DNA of 40,190 bases from a bacterium (lineage in GTDB: Bacteria > Planctomycetota > J058 > JAJDCP01): the NCBI GenBank assembly GCA_030428695.1, contig JAUIEM010000024.1, positions 1-40,190 of the forward strand. The letters are read 5' to 3'. Under the pieces are notes generated by a model. That model had not been told where the DNA came from and did not search any database. It saw only the letters and a list, made by a program, of their open reading frames with translations. A program made the translations under genes and the position numbers. Numbering within the stretch: the first letter of the stretch is position 1; every line of letters begins with the position of its first letter. Positions 1-7,421 of this stretch are shown here, one piece after another.

Positions 1-1043
1 CCCTCCTGTGCCTTCTGCACCCGGTAGACCGACAGCCCGACCAGCCGCATCGGCACGTCGAGGTCGAAGCGCTCGAGCAGCGCGCGGGCCTGGGCGAAGA
101 TCGTGTCGTCGTCGTTGGAAGCCGCCGCGAGCAGCGCCTGGCGGGTGCGGTTCTGGAAGCGGTGGGTCTTGAGCTTGACCCGCACGCCGCGGGCGACGCA
201 GCCGCGCTTGCGCAGGCTGCCCGCGACCCGTTCCGCCAGCCCCTGCAGCAGCGGCAGGATGGCCTCGGCGCCGCGCACGTCGTACTCGAGGGTGCGCTCG
301 GCGCCGATGCTCTTGCGTCGGCGCCGCGCCTTGACCGGCCGCGGATCGAGGTTCGCCGCCAGGCGGTAGAGGTGGTCGCCGAGCCGGCCGAGCCGCGCCT
401 CCAACCACATCGGATCGGCGCGGAAGACCTGACCGACGGTCTCGAGACCGAGGGCGAGCAGGCGCTTCTCGGTCGCGGGCCCGACGCCCCACAGCCGGCG
501 GACCGGCAGGGGATCGAGGAAGCCCCGGACGCGCTCCGGCCGCACGACCGTCAGGCCGTCGGGTTTGCGGTAGTCGCTCGCGAGCTTGGCGACCTGTTTG
601 GTGTCCGCGATGCCGACCGACACGCGCAGGCCGCCCGTCGCATCGGCGACCGCGCGCTTGAGCTTGCGACCGAGGTTGCCGGGGCTGACGTAGGTCACCG
701 CATCGTCGCTCATGTCGAGGAAGGCCTCATCGAAGCTGAGGGGCTCGACCCGCGGCGAGAAGCTCTTGAACACTCCCATGATCGTGTGGGAGACCTCTGC
801 GTAGCGGTGCATGCGCGGCGGCACCACGATCGCCTGCGGACACTTGCGCCGGGCGGTCACCATCGGCATCGCGCTGCCGACGCCGAACGGTCGCGCCTCG
901 TAGCTGGCGGTGCAGACGACGGAGCGGCGACCGGTTCCGCCGATCAGGAGCGGCTTGCCGCGCAGCTCGGGGTTGTCGAGCTGCTCGACGGCGGCGTAGA
1001 AGGCATCCATGTCGGCGTGGACGATCACCCGTTTCCAGGCCAT
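1..1043 (-). CDS. dinB: DNA polymerase IV (Y-family translesion polymerase), 3' end outside window
   Basis: This gene encodes an error-prone Y-family polymerase that copies past DNA lesions. The reading frame is open from the ATG at 1043 to the left edge, giving 347 residues without a stop, so the C-terminal tail (usually including the beta-clamp binding peptide) lies outside. The palm motif VHADMDAFYAAVEQ (residues 8-21, Asp11) and the catalytic SFDEAFLD (residues 103-110, Asp105/Glu106) are intact. The phenylalanine-tyrosine pair after the first motif is the usual steric gate region. The thumb helix-hairpin-helix segment (RRLWGVGPATEKRLL) and the little-finger domain follow. No strong Shine-Dalgarno precedes the ATG, but a good promoter with an overlapping SOS box lies 16-59 bases upstream. 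Family assignment is essentially certain from the motifs. Confidence 0.96.
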   Translation of the reverse strand, partial: MAWKRVIVHADMDAFYAAVEQLDNPELRGKPLLIGGTGRRSVVCTASYEARPFGVGSAMPMVTARRKCPQAIVVPPRMHRYAEVSHTIMGVFKSFSPRVEPLSFDEAFLDMSDDAVTYVSPGNLGRKLKRAVADATGGLRVSVGIADTKQVAKLASDYRKPDGLTVVRPERVRGFLDPLPVRRLWGVGPATEKRLLALGLETVGQVFRADPMWLEARLGRLGDHLYRLAANLDPRPVKARRRRKSIGAERTLEYDVRGAEAILPLLQGLAERVAGSLRKRGCVARGVRVKLKTHRFQNRTRQALLAAASNDDDTIFAQARALLERFDLDVPMRLVGLSVYRVQKAQE

Positions 1044-1058
1044 GGCAAAACCACACAT

Positions 1059-1102
1059 CTGTCTGCAGCGACAGTGTACGTCTATCGGTTCCGCCCTGTC
1101 AA
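1059..1102 (-). promoter_or_regulatory. dinB promoter overlapped by a LexA/SOS box
   Basis: Read on the minus strand, a perfect -35 hexamer TTGACA (1102-1097) is followed after 18 bases by TACACT (1078-1073) as -10. The perfect palindrome CTGT-N8-ACAG (1059-1074) overlaps the -10 and the expected transcription start. It ends 15 bases before the dinB ATG. CTGT-N8-ACAG is the core of the Escherichia coli-type LexA operator, and dinB is a classic SOS gene. The match is seen directly; LexA binding is inferred. Confidence 0.7.
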
Positions 1103-1124
1103 GCGGCGTTGAGCCTGCGCCCCC

Positions 1125-1979
1125 TCAGTCGAGGCTCAGCATCGCCCGGGCCTCGTCGATGCTCGCGACCTCGCGCCCGATGTCGCGGGTCAGCTGGGCG
1201 GCCTTGGCGACCAGGTCGCCGTTCGACCCGGCCATCGTCCCGTCGGGCAGGTAGAAGTTGTCCTCGAGGCCGACGCGGATGTTCCCGCCGAGCACCAGCG
1301 CCGCCGCGACGAGCTGCCACTGCTTGCGGCCGATGCCGATCACCTCCCAGGTCGAGCCCTCGGGGATCATGTCGCGCTGCAGCTTCAGGGCCTCGACCGT
1401 CGGCGGAATGCCGCCCATCACCCCCATGATGAAGGAGAACTGGATCGGCTTCTGGAGCACGCCCATGTCGAGCAGCGGCCAGATCGAGTTGGTGTGCCCG
1501 GTGTCGAAGCACTCGAGCTCGGGCTTGACCCCGGCCTCCTGCATCGCCTGCAAGAGGCCGACGATCTTTCCGAAGGTGTTCGGGAAGATCATGTCGAAGA
1601 CGAAGGATTTCCGCGACTTGCTGTATTTCGCGTAGTTCATCGTGCCCATGTTCAGCGCCGCGATCTCGGGCTTCACCTCGGTGATGTACTTCCGCTGCTG
1701 TCTGTTGTCCTCGTCGAGGTTCCCGGTGCTGAAGTTGAGGATCACCGGGCAGCGCGCCCGCACCTCGTCGCGGATCTGCGCGAAGGTCTCGGTCGCGAAG
1801 GTCGGTCCGCCGTCGTCGGTGCGGGCGTGGATGTGCACGACCGTCGCGCCGGCGTCGAAGGCCCGCTTGCACTCGTCGGCGATCTCGACCGGCGTGTACG
1901 GGATCGCCGGACACTGCTTCCGGTTCGCGAGCACCCCCGAGACCGCGCAGGTGATGATGACCTTATCCTCTATACCCAT
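1125..1979 (-). CDS. BKACE family beta-keto acid cleavage enzyme (DUF849)
   Basis: The 284-residue product belongs to the BKACE family, zinc enzymes that condense a beta-keto acid with acetyl-CoA and cleave it to acetoacetate plus a CoA ester; the best-known member is Kce of lysine fermentation. Visible hallmarks are the zinc-binding HIHAR (His49, His51), NFSTG, ECFDTGH and the late GLEDN carrying the third zinc-ligand glutamate. Length is typical. The ATG at 1979 has GGGAGA five bases upstream, which is better placed than the GTG at 1982. It lies 15 bases downstream of the enoyl-CoA hydratase gene on the same strand, so the two probably form an operon acting on a CoA-linked keto acid. Substrate cannot be read from sequence; lysine degradation is only one option and no other kam/kdd genes are present. 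Confidence 0.93.
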   Translation of the reverse strand: MGIEDKVIITCAVSGVLANRKQCPAIPYTPVEIADECKRAFDAGATVVHIHARTDDGGPTFATETFAQIRDEVRARCPVILNFSTGNLDEDNRQQRKYITEVKPEIAALNMGTMNYAKYSKSRKSFVFDMIFPNTFGKIVGLLQAMQEAGVKPELECFDTGHTNSIWPLLDMGVLQKPIQFSFIMGVMGGIPPTVEALKLQRDMIPEGSTWEVIGIGRKQWQLVAAALVLGGNIRVGLEDNFYLPDGTMAGSNGDLVAKAAQLTRDIGREVASIDEARAMLSLD

Positions 1980-1994
1980 CACTGTCTCCCGGGC

Positions 1995-2774
1995 TCAGCT
2001 GCCCTTCCACTCCGGCTTGCGTTTCTGGATGAACGCCGCGATGCCCTCGGCGGCGTCGTCGGCGAGCGTGTTGATGCTGAACATGCACTGCAGGTACTCG
2101 AGGGCCTTGCCCTGCGGCATGTCGGCCATCGCGTAGAAGGCGTCCTTGCCGAGCTTGAGGATGCTCGGGCTGAGGCTGGTCAGGCTGCTCGCGAGCGCGG
2201 CGACCGTCTCGTCGAGCTGGCCGGCGGGGGCGACGCGGTTGACGAAGCCGATCTCCTTCGCCTCCTGGGCGGACACCACCCGGCCGGTCATACACAGCTC
2301 GAGGCCGATCTTCCGGGGGATGTTGCGGAACAGCACCGCCATCACCATGAACGGGTACAGGCCGACCTTGATCTCGGGCGTGGCGAAGCGCGCGTGCTCG
2401 GCGGCGACGAGCATGTCGCAGGCCAGGGCGACGCCGAAGCCGCCGCCGTAGGCGACGCCGTTGATGCGGCCGATGGTCGGCTTGCCGATCGCCTGCAGGC
2501 ACTGGAAGACCTTCGCGAACTGCGAACGCCCGTCGTGCTGCTCGAGGAAGCCCCCTGCGCGCATGCCCGCGAGGTCGCCCCCGGCACAGAAGGCCTTCTC
2601 GCCGGCGCCGGTCAACACGACGACGCGGGCCTCTTTGTCGTCGCGGGCGCGCAGCAGCTGGGCCTGCAGCTGGCGCAGCGTCGCGAAGTCGAGCGCGTTG
2701 CGTTTTTCCGGTCGGTCGATGGTCAGATGGGCGACGTGGTCGCGAACTTCGTAGCGGACCGTCTCCTCGCTCAC
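1995..2774 (-). CDS. Enoyl-CoA hydratase/isomerase family protein
   Basis: A 259-residue crotonase-fold protein that would add water to, or isomerise, an enoyl-CoA in the cytoplasm. The two oxyanion-hole segments are clear: AFCAGGDLAGM and NGVAYGGGFGVALACD. The RFATPEIKVGL motif carries the usual active-site region, but the typical proline-glycine after it is replaced by YPF, so the exact reaction is uncertain. The start is taken as GTG at 2774 because GGAGAGG lies a few bases upstream; an ATG at 2840 would add 22 residues unlike the family. It is the first gene of the operon with the BKACE gene, and together they suggest catabolism of a short or branched acyl chain. Hydratase, isomerase and methylglutaconyl-CoA hydratase-type activities are all possible. 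Confidence 0.92.
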   Translation of the reverse strand: MSEETVRYEVRDHVAHLTIDRPEKRNALDFATLRQLQAQLLRARDDKEARVVVLTGAGEKAFCAGGDLAGMRAGGFLEQHDGRSQFAKVFQCLQAIGKPTIGRINGVAYGGGFGVALACDMLVAAEHARFATPEIKVGLYPFMVMAVLFRNIPRKIGLELCMTGRVVSAQEAKEIGFVNRVAPAGQLDETVAALASSLTSLSPSILKLGKDAFYAMADMPQGKALEYLQCMFSINTLADDAAEGIAAFIQKRKPEWKGS

Positions 2775-2862
2775 GTTGGCTCCTCTCCAAGCTCGGATCA
2801 AGCCGCCACTGTAGCGAGATGCGGGGGGTCGCGCAAACACCTCGCCGAGACGAGGTCAAGGC

Positions 2863-2891
2863 TTGCCCTCCGGGTGGATCGACACTATCCT
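2863..2891 (+). promoter_or_regulatory. Possible sigma70-type promoter for the CpxC-domain gene
   Basis: TTGCCC (2863-2868) and TATCCT (2886-2891) are separated by exactly 17 bases and face the gene starting at 2994. Each hexamer matches the consensus at four positions or so. The rest of the 219-base gap between divergent starts (2775-2993) shows nothing else recognisable apart from the AGGAGG ribosome binding site at 2983-2988. Confidence 0.35.
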
Positions 2892-2993
2892 GAAACGTCT
2901 GGTTCCGTCGCCCTGGTTGGATACGGGAACGCCGTCGACGCCTGACGTCGTGTGACGGAGTCCCCTGTCGGGTCTCTCTTACAGGAGGCTGGA

Positions 2994-4409
2994 GTGTCAC
3001 TCAGCCGATTGGTCGAAGCGCCCTGTGCGAACTGCAACAGTCTCCTGGACGCCCTGGTCTGGCAGTCGATCAACGTCAGCTCGGATCCATTCCTCAAGAC
3101 GTTGTTCCTGCATGAGAAGATCAACGTCGCGGAGTGCGAGAACTGCCACTCGATCTGCCAGCTGCACCTGCCGTTCTTCTACCACGACCTCGACCGCGAC
3201 TTCCTGGTCGTGTCGATGCCCGAGGACATGGACCGCGAGGCGAAGAACCGCGAGGTCCTCAGCATCAAGGCGCGGCTGACGAACTTCGGTGACGACGCGT
3301 ACCGCGCCGGTGTGCACTTCGTCGACGGCTTCGGCGAGCTGCGCAGCAAGATCCACGAGCTCGAAGGCCCGCCGACCCAGGACCTCAGCCTGCTGAGCTG
3401 GCTGAGCTCTCCGTACCAGTGGTTCGGCGGCCTCGTGCCCCCGGGCTGGGAGCCGGCCGCCTTCGCCGCGCCGGTGTTCAAGAGCGGAGCGCCGGTCGTC
3501 CTGAAGTACGAGCTGAGCAATCTCTCCTCGGCCCCCCAGCAGGTGAGCAGCTGTCAGCGCATCCACGCCGCCGAGATGGTGCCGGGCTTCGGCGAGATCG
3601 CCCTCGAGCTCTTCCACGAAGGCGAGCGGATGCAGAGCCAGTCCTGGCTCGAGTATGTCCGTCCGACGCCGGGCGACCTCGCCGAGCTCTCGCCAGGCGC
3701 GAGCGTATCCGGCGAGATCGACCTCGCCGTCCTGTTCCCGATCACCGAGCCCGGCCTCTACCGGGTCCGCGCCACCTACCGGGTCGACGAGGGCTTCAAC
3801 GACCTCGACGGGGCGCTCGCCCCACGCCGGGTGAAGAGCGTCGACCGGCACTTCGTGATCGGCGCCTCGAAGAGCGCGGGCTTTCTGTCGATGTTCCGGC
3901 GCAAGAAAACCGCGGCCCACGTGTCGACCGGAGCCAAGCTGCTCGCGGCCTGGTGGGACGGCGGCATGAAGACGCTCGAGACCCCCGACCTCAAGCAGGA
4001 CGCGGTCGCGAAGCAGCTGTACGAGACCAGCCTCAAGCTCGCGGAGAACGAGCGCAAGAAGAGCGGCACCGCGCACACCGCGCCGATCGCGAAGGAGGCG
4101 CTGCAGGCCTTGCTCGCCGACGCCAATGGCGGCGACAAGGTGCTGCTCGAGAAGCTGCTCGCGAGCTTCGATGCGCCCGCCGAGCTGCCGCGGTCGGAGC
4201 AGCCCACGCCCACGCCGGTGGCGCCGAGCGCCGAGGTCGACGTCGAGGTGATCGTCGAAGCCGACGAGGCGGAGGAGGTGCCGGACCTCTCGCTCGAAGA
4301 GACCGACGACGCGACCGAGGAGGTCGAGGCTGACGCCCCGCACGCCGAGGCGGGCGCCCCGGACACGGAAGAAGAGGCCCAGAAGGCCGCGGCTGACAGC
4401 GAAGGCTGA
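2994..4409 (+). CDS. CpxC-domain protein with acidic C-terminal tail
   Basis: A 471-residue protein whose first ~90 residues match the CpxC domain: two CxxC pairs (Cys11/Cys14 and Cys48/Cys51) that should bind zinc, separated by the typical INVSSDPFLKTLF stretch, followed by FFYHDLDRDFLVV. Residues ~95-300 look like beta-sandwich material with no motif I recognise. Residues ~310-400 are charged and helical, and the last ~70 residues are strongly acidic (Glu/Asp/Ala-rich). No signal peptide is present. The GTG start at 2994 is supported by AGGAGG five bases upstream; a GTG at 2952 would lack it. The gene stands alone between the divergent CoA operon and the basic-protein gene. The function of CpxC proteins is unknown; zinc binding is inferred from the cysteines. 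Confidence 0.8.
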   Translation: MSLSRLVEAPCANCNSLLDALVWQSINVSSDPFLKTLFLHEKINVAECENCHSICQLHLPFFYHDLDRDFLVVSMPEDMDREAKNREVLSIKARLTNFGDDAYRAGVHFVDGFGELRSKIHELEGPPTQDLSLLSWLSSPYQWFGGLVPPGWEPAAFAAPVFKSGAPVVLKYELSNLSSAPQQVSSCQRIHAAEMVPGFGEIALELFHEGERMQSQSWLEYVRPTPGDLAELSPGASVSGEIDLAVLFPITEPGLYRVRATYRVDEGFNDLDGALAPRRVKSVDRHFVIGASKSAGFLSMFRRKKTAAHVSTGAKLLAAWWDGGMKTLETPDLKQDAVAKQLYETSLKLAENERKKSGTAHTAPIAKEALQALLADANGGDKVLLEKLLASFDAPAELPRSEQPTPTPVAPSAEVDVEVIVEADEAEEVPDLSLEETDDATEEVEADAPHAEAGAPDTEEEAQKAAADSEG

Positions 4410-4585
4410 CCGATTGGATGCACCGGGGGAGACCGGGCCGACCGGCCTGTACCCGCGGCCCGAGGACGACATTCGAAAAAAAGAGCGAAGTTTGCGGGGT
4501 AGCATCGCCCTGATCCCGGTCCTACAATTCAGGGTGTAACCAAGTGTGAAGCGCGACCGCGATGATGATGTGAGTGAGGCTCTCC

Positions 4586-4975
4586 ATGGCTAAGAATGCT
4601 GGCAACGTCTACAAGAAACTGTTCCTGACCCGCCTGAAGAAGGCCGTTCCCCAGTTCGACGGCTACAAGAAGGCCCACGTGTCGATCGGGAACGATCCCC
4701 TCAAGACCCGTCTGATGGTCCAGGGCCAGAAGTGGCAGAAGCAGAAGGGCAAGATCACGGCGGGGCGCCTGTCCTTCCGCGAGATCCAGACGCTGAATGT
4801 CATCCTCGGCCGCATCCACTTCACCAAGAAGAAGTGTGCGTACGTCGGCAAGGAGGTGCGGCTGATCTACTTCGCCTTCAAGTACGCCTGCCGCCTGTAC
4901 AAGTACTACAAGAAGAGCCTCCCGAAGCTCGAGAAGGCCTACAAGACCCACGCCCAGTACTACCTGGCGCACTGA
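4586..4975 (+). CDS. Small, very basic Lys/Tyr-rich protein of unknown function
   Basis: I do not recognise this 129-residue protein. It has about 23 lysines, 7 arginines and only 5 acidic residues, giving a net charge near +25, together with about ten tyrosines clustered towards the end (KYACRLYKYYKK). Such a composition suggests nucleic-acid or other polyanion binding, but there is no known fold motif. The ATG at 4586 follows GTGAGG after seven bases; an upstream TTG-type start at 4574 is less likely. The 176 bases before it contain a TACAAT hexamer (4523-4528) that could be a -10, without a good -35. A strong hairpin follows the stop, so it is probably transcribed alone. Codon use is heavy in AAG and AAC, unlike the neighbours, which may indicate high expression. 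Confidence 0.8.
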   Translation: MAKNAGNVYKKLFLTRLKKAVPQFDGYKKAHVSIGNDPLKTRLMVQGQKWQKQKGKITAGRLSFREIQTLNVILGRIHFTKKKCAYVGKEVRLIYFAFKYACRLYKYYKKSLPKLEKAYKTHAQYYLAH

Positions 4976-5005
4976 TCTCGCACGCGGTCCGCGTTCTCGC
5001 CCGCA

Positions 5006-5037
5006 CGTCCCTGGCTTCCTGAGGAAGCGCAGGGACG
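5006..5037 (+). terminator. Hairpin terminator after the basic-protein gene
   Basis: CGTCCCTG (5006-5013) pairs with CAGGGACG (5030-5037), and the inner GCTTCC (5014-5019) pairs with GGAAGC (5023-5028) around a TGA loop, with a single bulged G. The stem is long and GC-rich but is followed only by a weak T stretch (CATTTCT), so it may stop transcription or protect the 3' end. The remaining bases up to thiL (5038-5205) show no gene. Confidence 0.6.
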
Positions 5038-5205
5038 ACGCATTTCTATCGCCGTCGAGCCGCTGGAATCCGTGGGAGGAGACGCCCTCCGGGCGTGGCC
5101 TCCCTCCGACGAGGCAAAACCGCCGCGGGCATAGAGTCCGCCGTCCACATCTGCTATGCTGTGCCCAAACCCACGGGCATCCGAAGCGCCGAGAGGAAGA
5201 CCGTC

Positions 5206-6141
5206 TTGTCCCTCGAAGACACGCTGATCGATTGGATCAAGGAACGGTCGGGCCAGTCCGACCTGCTCACCCTCGGGATCGGCGATGACGCTGCCGTCAT
5301 CGAACCGACCGAGGAGAGCCTGGTCACGACGACGGACATGTTGATCGAAGGCGTCCACTTCGAGGGCGACACCGAGCCCGAGCGGGTCGGGTGGAAGGCC
5401 CTGGCGCGGCCGATCAGCGACATGGCGGCGATGGCGGCGCGGCCGCTGTACGCGATGATCGCGATCGCGATGGGGCGCGAGGTCGGCGACCCCCTGAAGT
5501 ACTTCAAGCGGCTGTACACCGGCGTGCTGCAGCTCGCCGGGAAGTTCAAGATGCCGATCATCGGCGGCGATCTGACCCGCTCCCTCGGCCACACCAGCTT
5601 GTGTGTGACCGTGATCGGCGAGTCCTTCAGCAAGCCGCCGGTCTCGCGGAAGGGCGCGAAGGTCACCGACAAGATCTTCGTCACCGGCGAGCTCGGCGGC
5701 TCGATCCTCGGCCGCCACCTCGACTTCCGGCCGCGGGTGATGGAGGCGATCATCCTCAACCAGAAGTACCGGCTCAACGCGATGATCGACATCAGCGACG
5801 GGCTCGCCCGCGACATCTCGCGTATCTGCGAGGCCAGCGGGGTCGGGGCGGTGCTCTACGAGGACAAGATCCCCGTCAGCCAGTCCGCCCACAAGATGTC
5901 GACCCGCAGCCTGAACTCACCCCTGCAGCATGCCCTGTACGACGGCGAGGATTACGAGCTGATCCTGGTCGTCCCCGACTTCGAGGCCGAGTCGATCCTC
6001 AACCACCTGCCCTTCGGCAAGCCGAAGCTGACCGAGATCGGCCATATCGCTACCCGCGGCCTGCGCCTGAAGCGCGAGAACGGCTCGATGGTCGACCTCG
6101 CCCCCGCCGGCTGGGACTCCCTGGAATCGCCCTACGAGTAG
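5206..6141 (+). CDS. thiL: Thiamine-monophosphate kinase
   Basis: ThiL phosphorylates thiamine monophosphate to the active cofactor thiamine pyrophosphate, using ATP and magnesium. The 311-residue product has the family motifs in order: GIGDDAA (residues 24-30, metal/ATP), TTDMLIEGVHF, ALARPISDMAAMAARP, IIGGDLTRS, VTGELGGS, AMIDISDGLARD and LYDGEDYELIL. The start is taken as TTG at 5206, with GAGAGGA eight bases upstream and the residues that follow beginning like family members. GTG at 5161 is in frame but has no ribosome binding site. Three bases separate its stop from the tsaE-dapB gene, so the two are probably co-transcribed and translationally linked, with purA next. Length and motifs are normal. 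Confidence 0.95.
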   Translation: MSLEDTLIDWIKERSGQSDLLTLGIGDDAAVIEPTEESLVTTTDMLIEGVHFEGDTEPERVGWKALARPISDMAAMAARPLYAMIAIAMGREVGDPLKYFKRLYTGVLQLAGKFKMPIIGGDLTRSLGHTSLCVTVIGESFSKPPVSRKGAKVTDKIFVTGELGGSILGRHLDFRPRVMEAIILNQKYRLNAMIDISDGLARDISRICEASGVGAVLYEDKIPVSQSAHKMSTRSLNSPLQHALYDGEDYELILVVPDFEAESILNHLPFGKPKLTEIGHIATRGLRLKRENGSMVDLAPAGWDSLESPYE

Positions 6142-6144
6142 TTG

Positions 6145-7419
6145 ATGCGCGATCGCCTCGCCCTGCGCTCGACCTCCCCTGCCGCCACGCACGCCCTCGG
6201 TGCGTGCCTGGCCCGGCTGCTGCCTGCCGGCTCGCTCCTCGCGCTGCGCGGTGAGCTCGGCGCGGGCAAGACCGTGCTGACCAAGGGCTTCGCGGCCGGC
6301 CTCGGGCTCGACCCGGACACGGTCCGCAGCCCGACCTTCGCCCTGCACGCTTCCCACGACTCCCCCCGGGGCCCCCTCGAGCACCTCGACACCTACCGGC
6401 TCGAGGGCGCCGAGGCCCTGTGCGACCTCGGCTTCCTCGACCTGCTCGACGGCTCGCGCTACGTCGTGGTCGAGTGGGCCGACCGCGTGACCGAGCTGGT
6501 GCCCGACGACGCGCTGTGGATCGAGCTGACCCACGAGGACGAAGAGCGCCGCCGCATCGAGCTCCGCGCCGCGCCTGCCCTGCTCGCCGCGACCCGGGCA
6601 GCGATCGCCGGCATCGAGGGTCTCGCGGCCGCGCCGCGGGTGGCGGTGGTCGGCGCCGGCGGACGGCTCGGCGCCCTGATCGTCGCGGGCCTGCGCGGCG
6701 CCCCCGACCTGTGCCTCGGCGCCGAGGTCGGGCGCGGGGCGGGGCCGGGGCGGGTCGATCGGATCCCGGAGGGCTGCGACGTCGCGATCGACGTCAGCGC
6801 CGCCGCGCGGCTGCCGCAGACCCTGCGGGAAGCCGAGGCGGCGGGCTGCGCGCTGATCGTCGCGAGCACCGGCCACGACGAGGCGGGACGCGAGGCGATG
6901 GAAGCGGCCGCCGCGCGGCTTCCCTTGCTGTTCGCCCCCAACCTCAGCCTCGGCGTCGCCCTGCTCCGCCGCCTGGTGCGCACCGTCGCGACCGTGCTGC
7001 CCGACGCGGACACCGAGATCGTCGAGGCCCATCACCGCGCCAAGCGCGACGCCCCGAGCGGCACCGCGCGGCTCCTCTACGAGGCGGTCCGCGACGCCCG
7101 CGGCGGCGGCGCCCTGCAGGCCGGACGCGGACCGGAGAGCGCGCCGCGGGCGGACGGCGAGATCGGCGTGCACGCCCTGCGCCTCGGAGATGTCGTCGGC
7201 GAGCACTGCGTCAGCTTCGCCTGGGACGCCCAACGCCTCGAGCTGAGCCACCGCGCCTCGAGCCGCGAGGTCTTCGCCCGCGGCGCGCTCGCCGCGGCGC
7301 GCTTTCTGGCCGGCAAAGCGGCCGGCTACTACACCGTCGACGATCTGATCGACGCGCAGCTCGCGCGTCGTGCACCCGCAGCGGAAGACGCCACGCAGGC
7401 CGCTTCCGAAGGAGGATGA
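6145..7419 (+). CDS. tsaE-dapB: TsaE-DapB fusion: tRNA t6A ATPase joined to 4-hydroxy-tetrahydrodipicolinate reductase
   Basis: One uninterrupted 424-residue frame holds two enzymes. Residues 1-~155 are TsaE, the ATPase of tRNA threonylcarbamoyladenosine synthesis: Walker A GELGAGKT (36-43), SPTF (62-65), HLDTYRL (80-86) and VVVEWADR (107-114). Residues ~165-424 are DapB, the NAD(P)H reductase of lysine/diaminopimelate synthesis: RVAVVGAGGRLGAL (nucleotide site), EAHHRAKRDAPSGTA (catalytic His/Lys), RLGDVVGEH, LELSHRASSREVFARGA and the C-terminal AGYYTVDDL. Both halves are near normal length, with only a ~10-residue linker, so this looks like a true fusion. ATG at 6145 follows thiL by three bases. 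I know of no functional link between the two reactions. An assembly error is unlikely but should be excluded. Confidence 0.92.
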   Translation: MRDRLALRSTSPAATHALGACLARLLPAGSLLALRGELGAGKTVLTKGFAAGLGLDPDTVRSPTFALHASHDSPRGPLEHLDTYRLEGAEALCDLGFLDLLDGSRYVVVEWADRVTELVPDDALWIELTHEDEERRRIELRAAPALLAATRAAIAGIEGLAAAPRVAVVGAGGRLGALIVAGLRGAPDLCLGAEVGRGAGPGRVDRIPEGCDVAIDVSAAARLPQTLREAEAAGCALIVASTGHDEAGREAMEAAAARLPLLFAPNLSLGVALLRRLVRTVATVLPDADTEIVEAHHRAKRDAPSGTARLLYEAVRDARGGGALQAGRGPESAPRADGEIGVHALRLGDVVGEHCVSFAWDAQRLELSHRASSREVFARGALAAARFLAGKAAGYYTVDDLIDAQLARRAPAAEDATQAASEGG

Positions 7420-7421
7420 CG

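Noticed and set aside
162..1112. Plus-strand open frame of over 300 codons across dinB
   Set aside because: It is antisense to a gene with intact polymerase motifs and has Ala/Arg/Gly-rich low-complexity content.
4976..5205. Possible small RNA gene between the basic-protein gene and thiL
   Set aside because: Only a single hairpin at the end of the upstream transcript is seen; there is no separate promoter or conserved RNA fold that I recognise.
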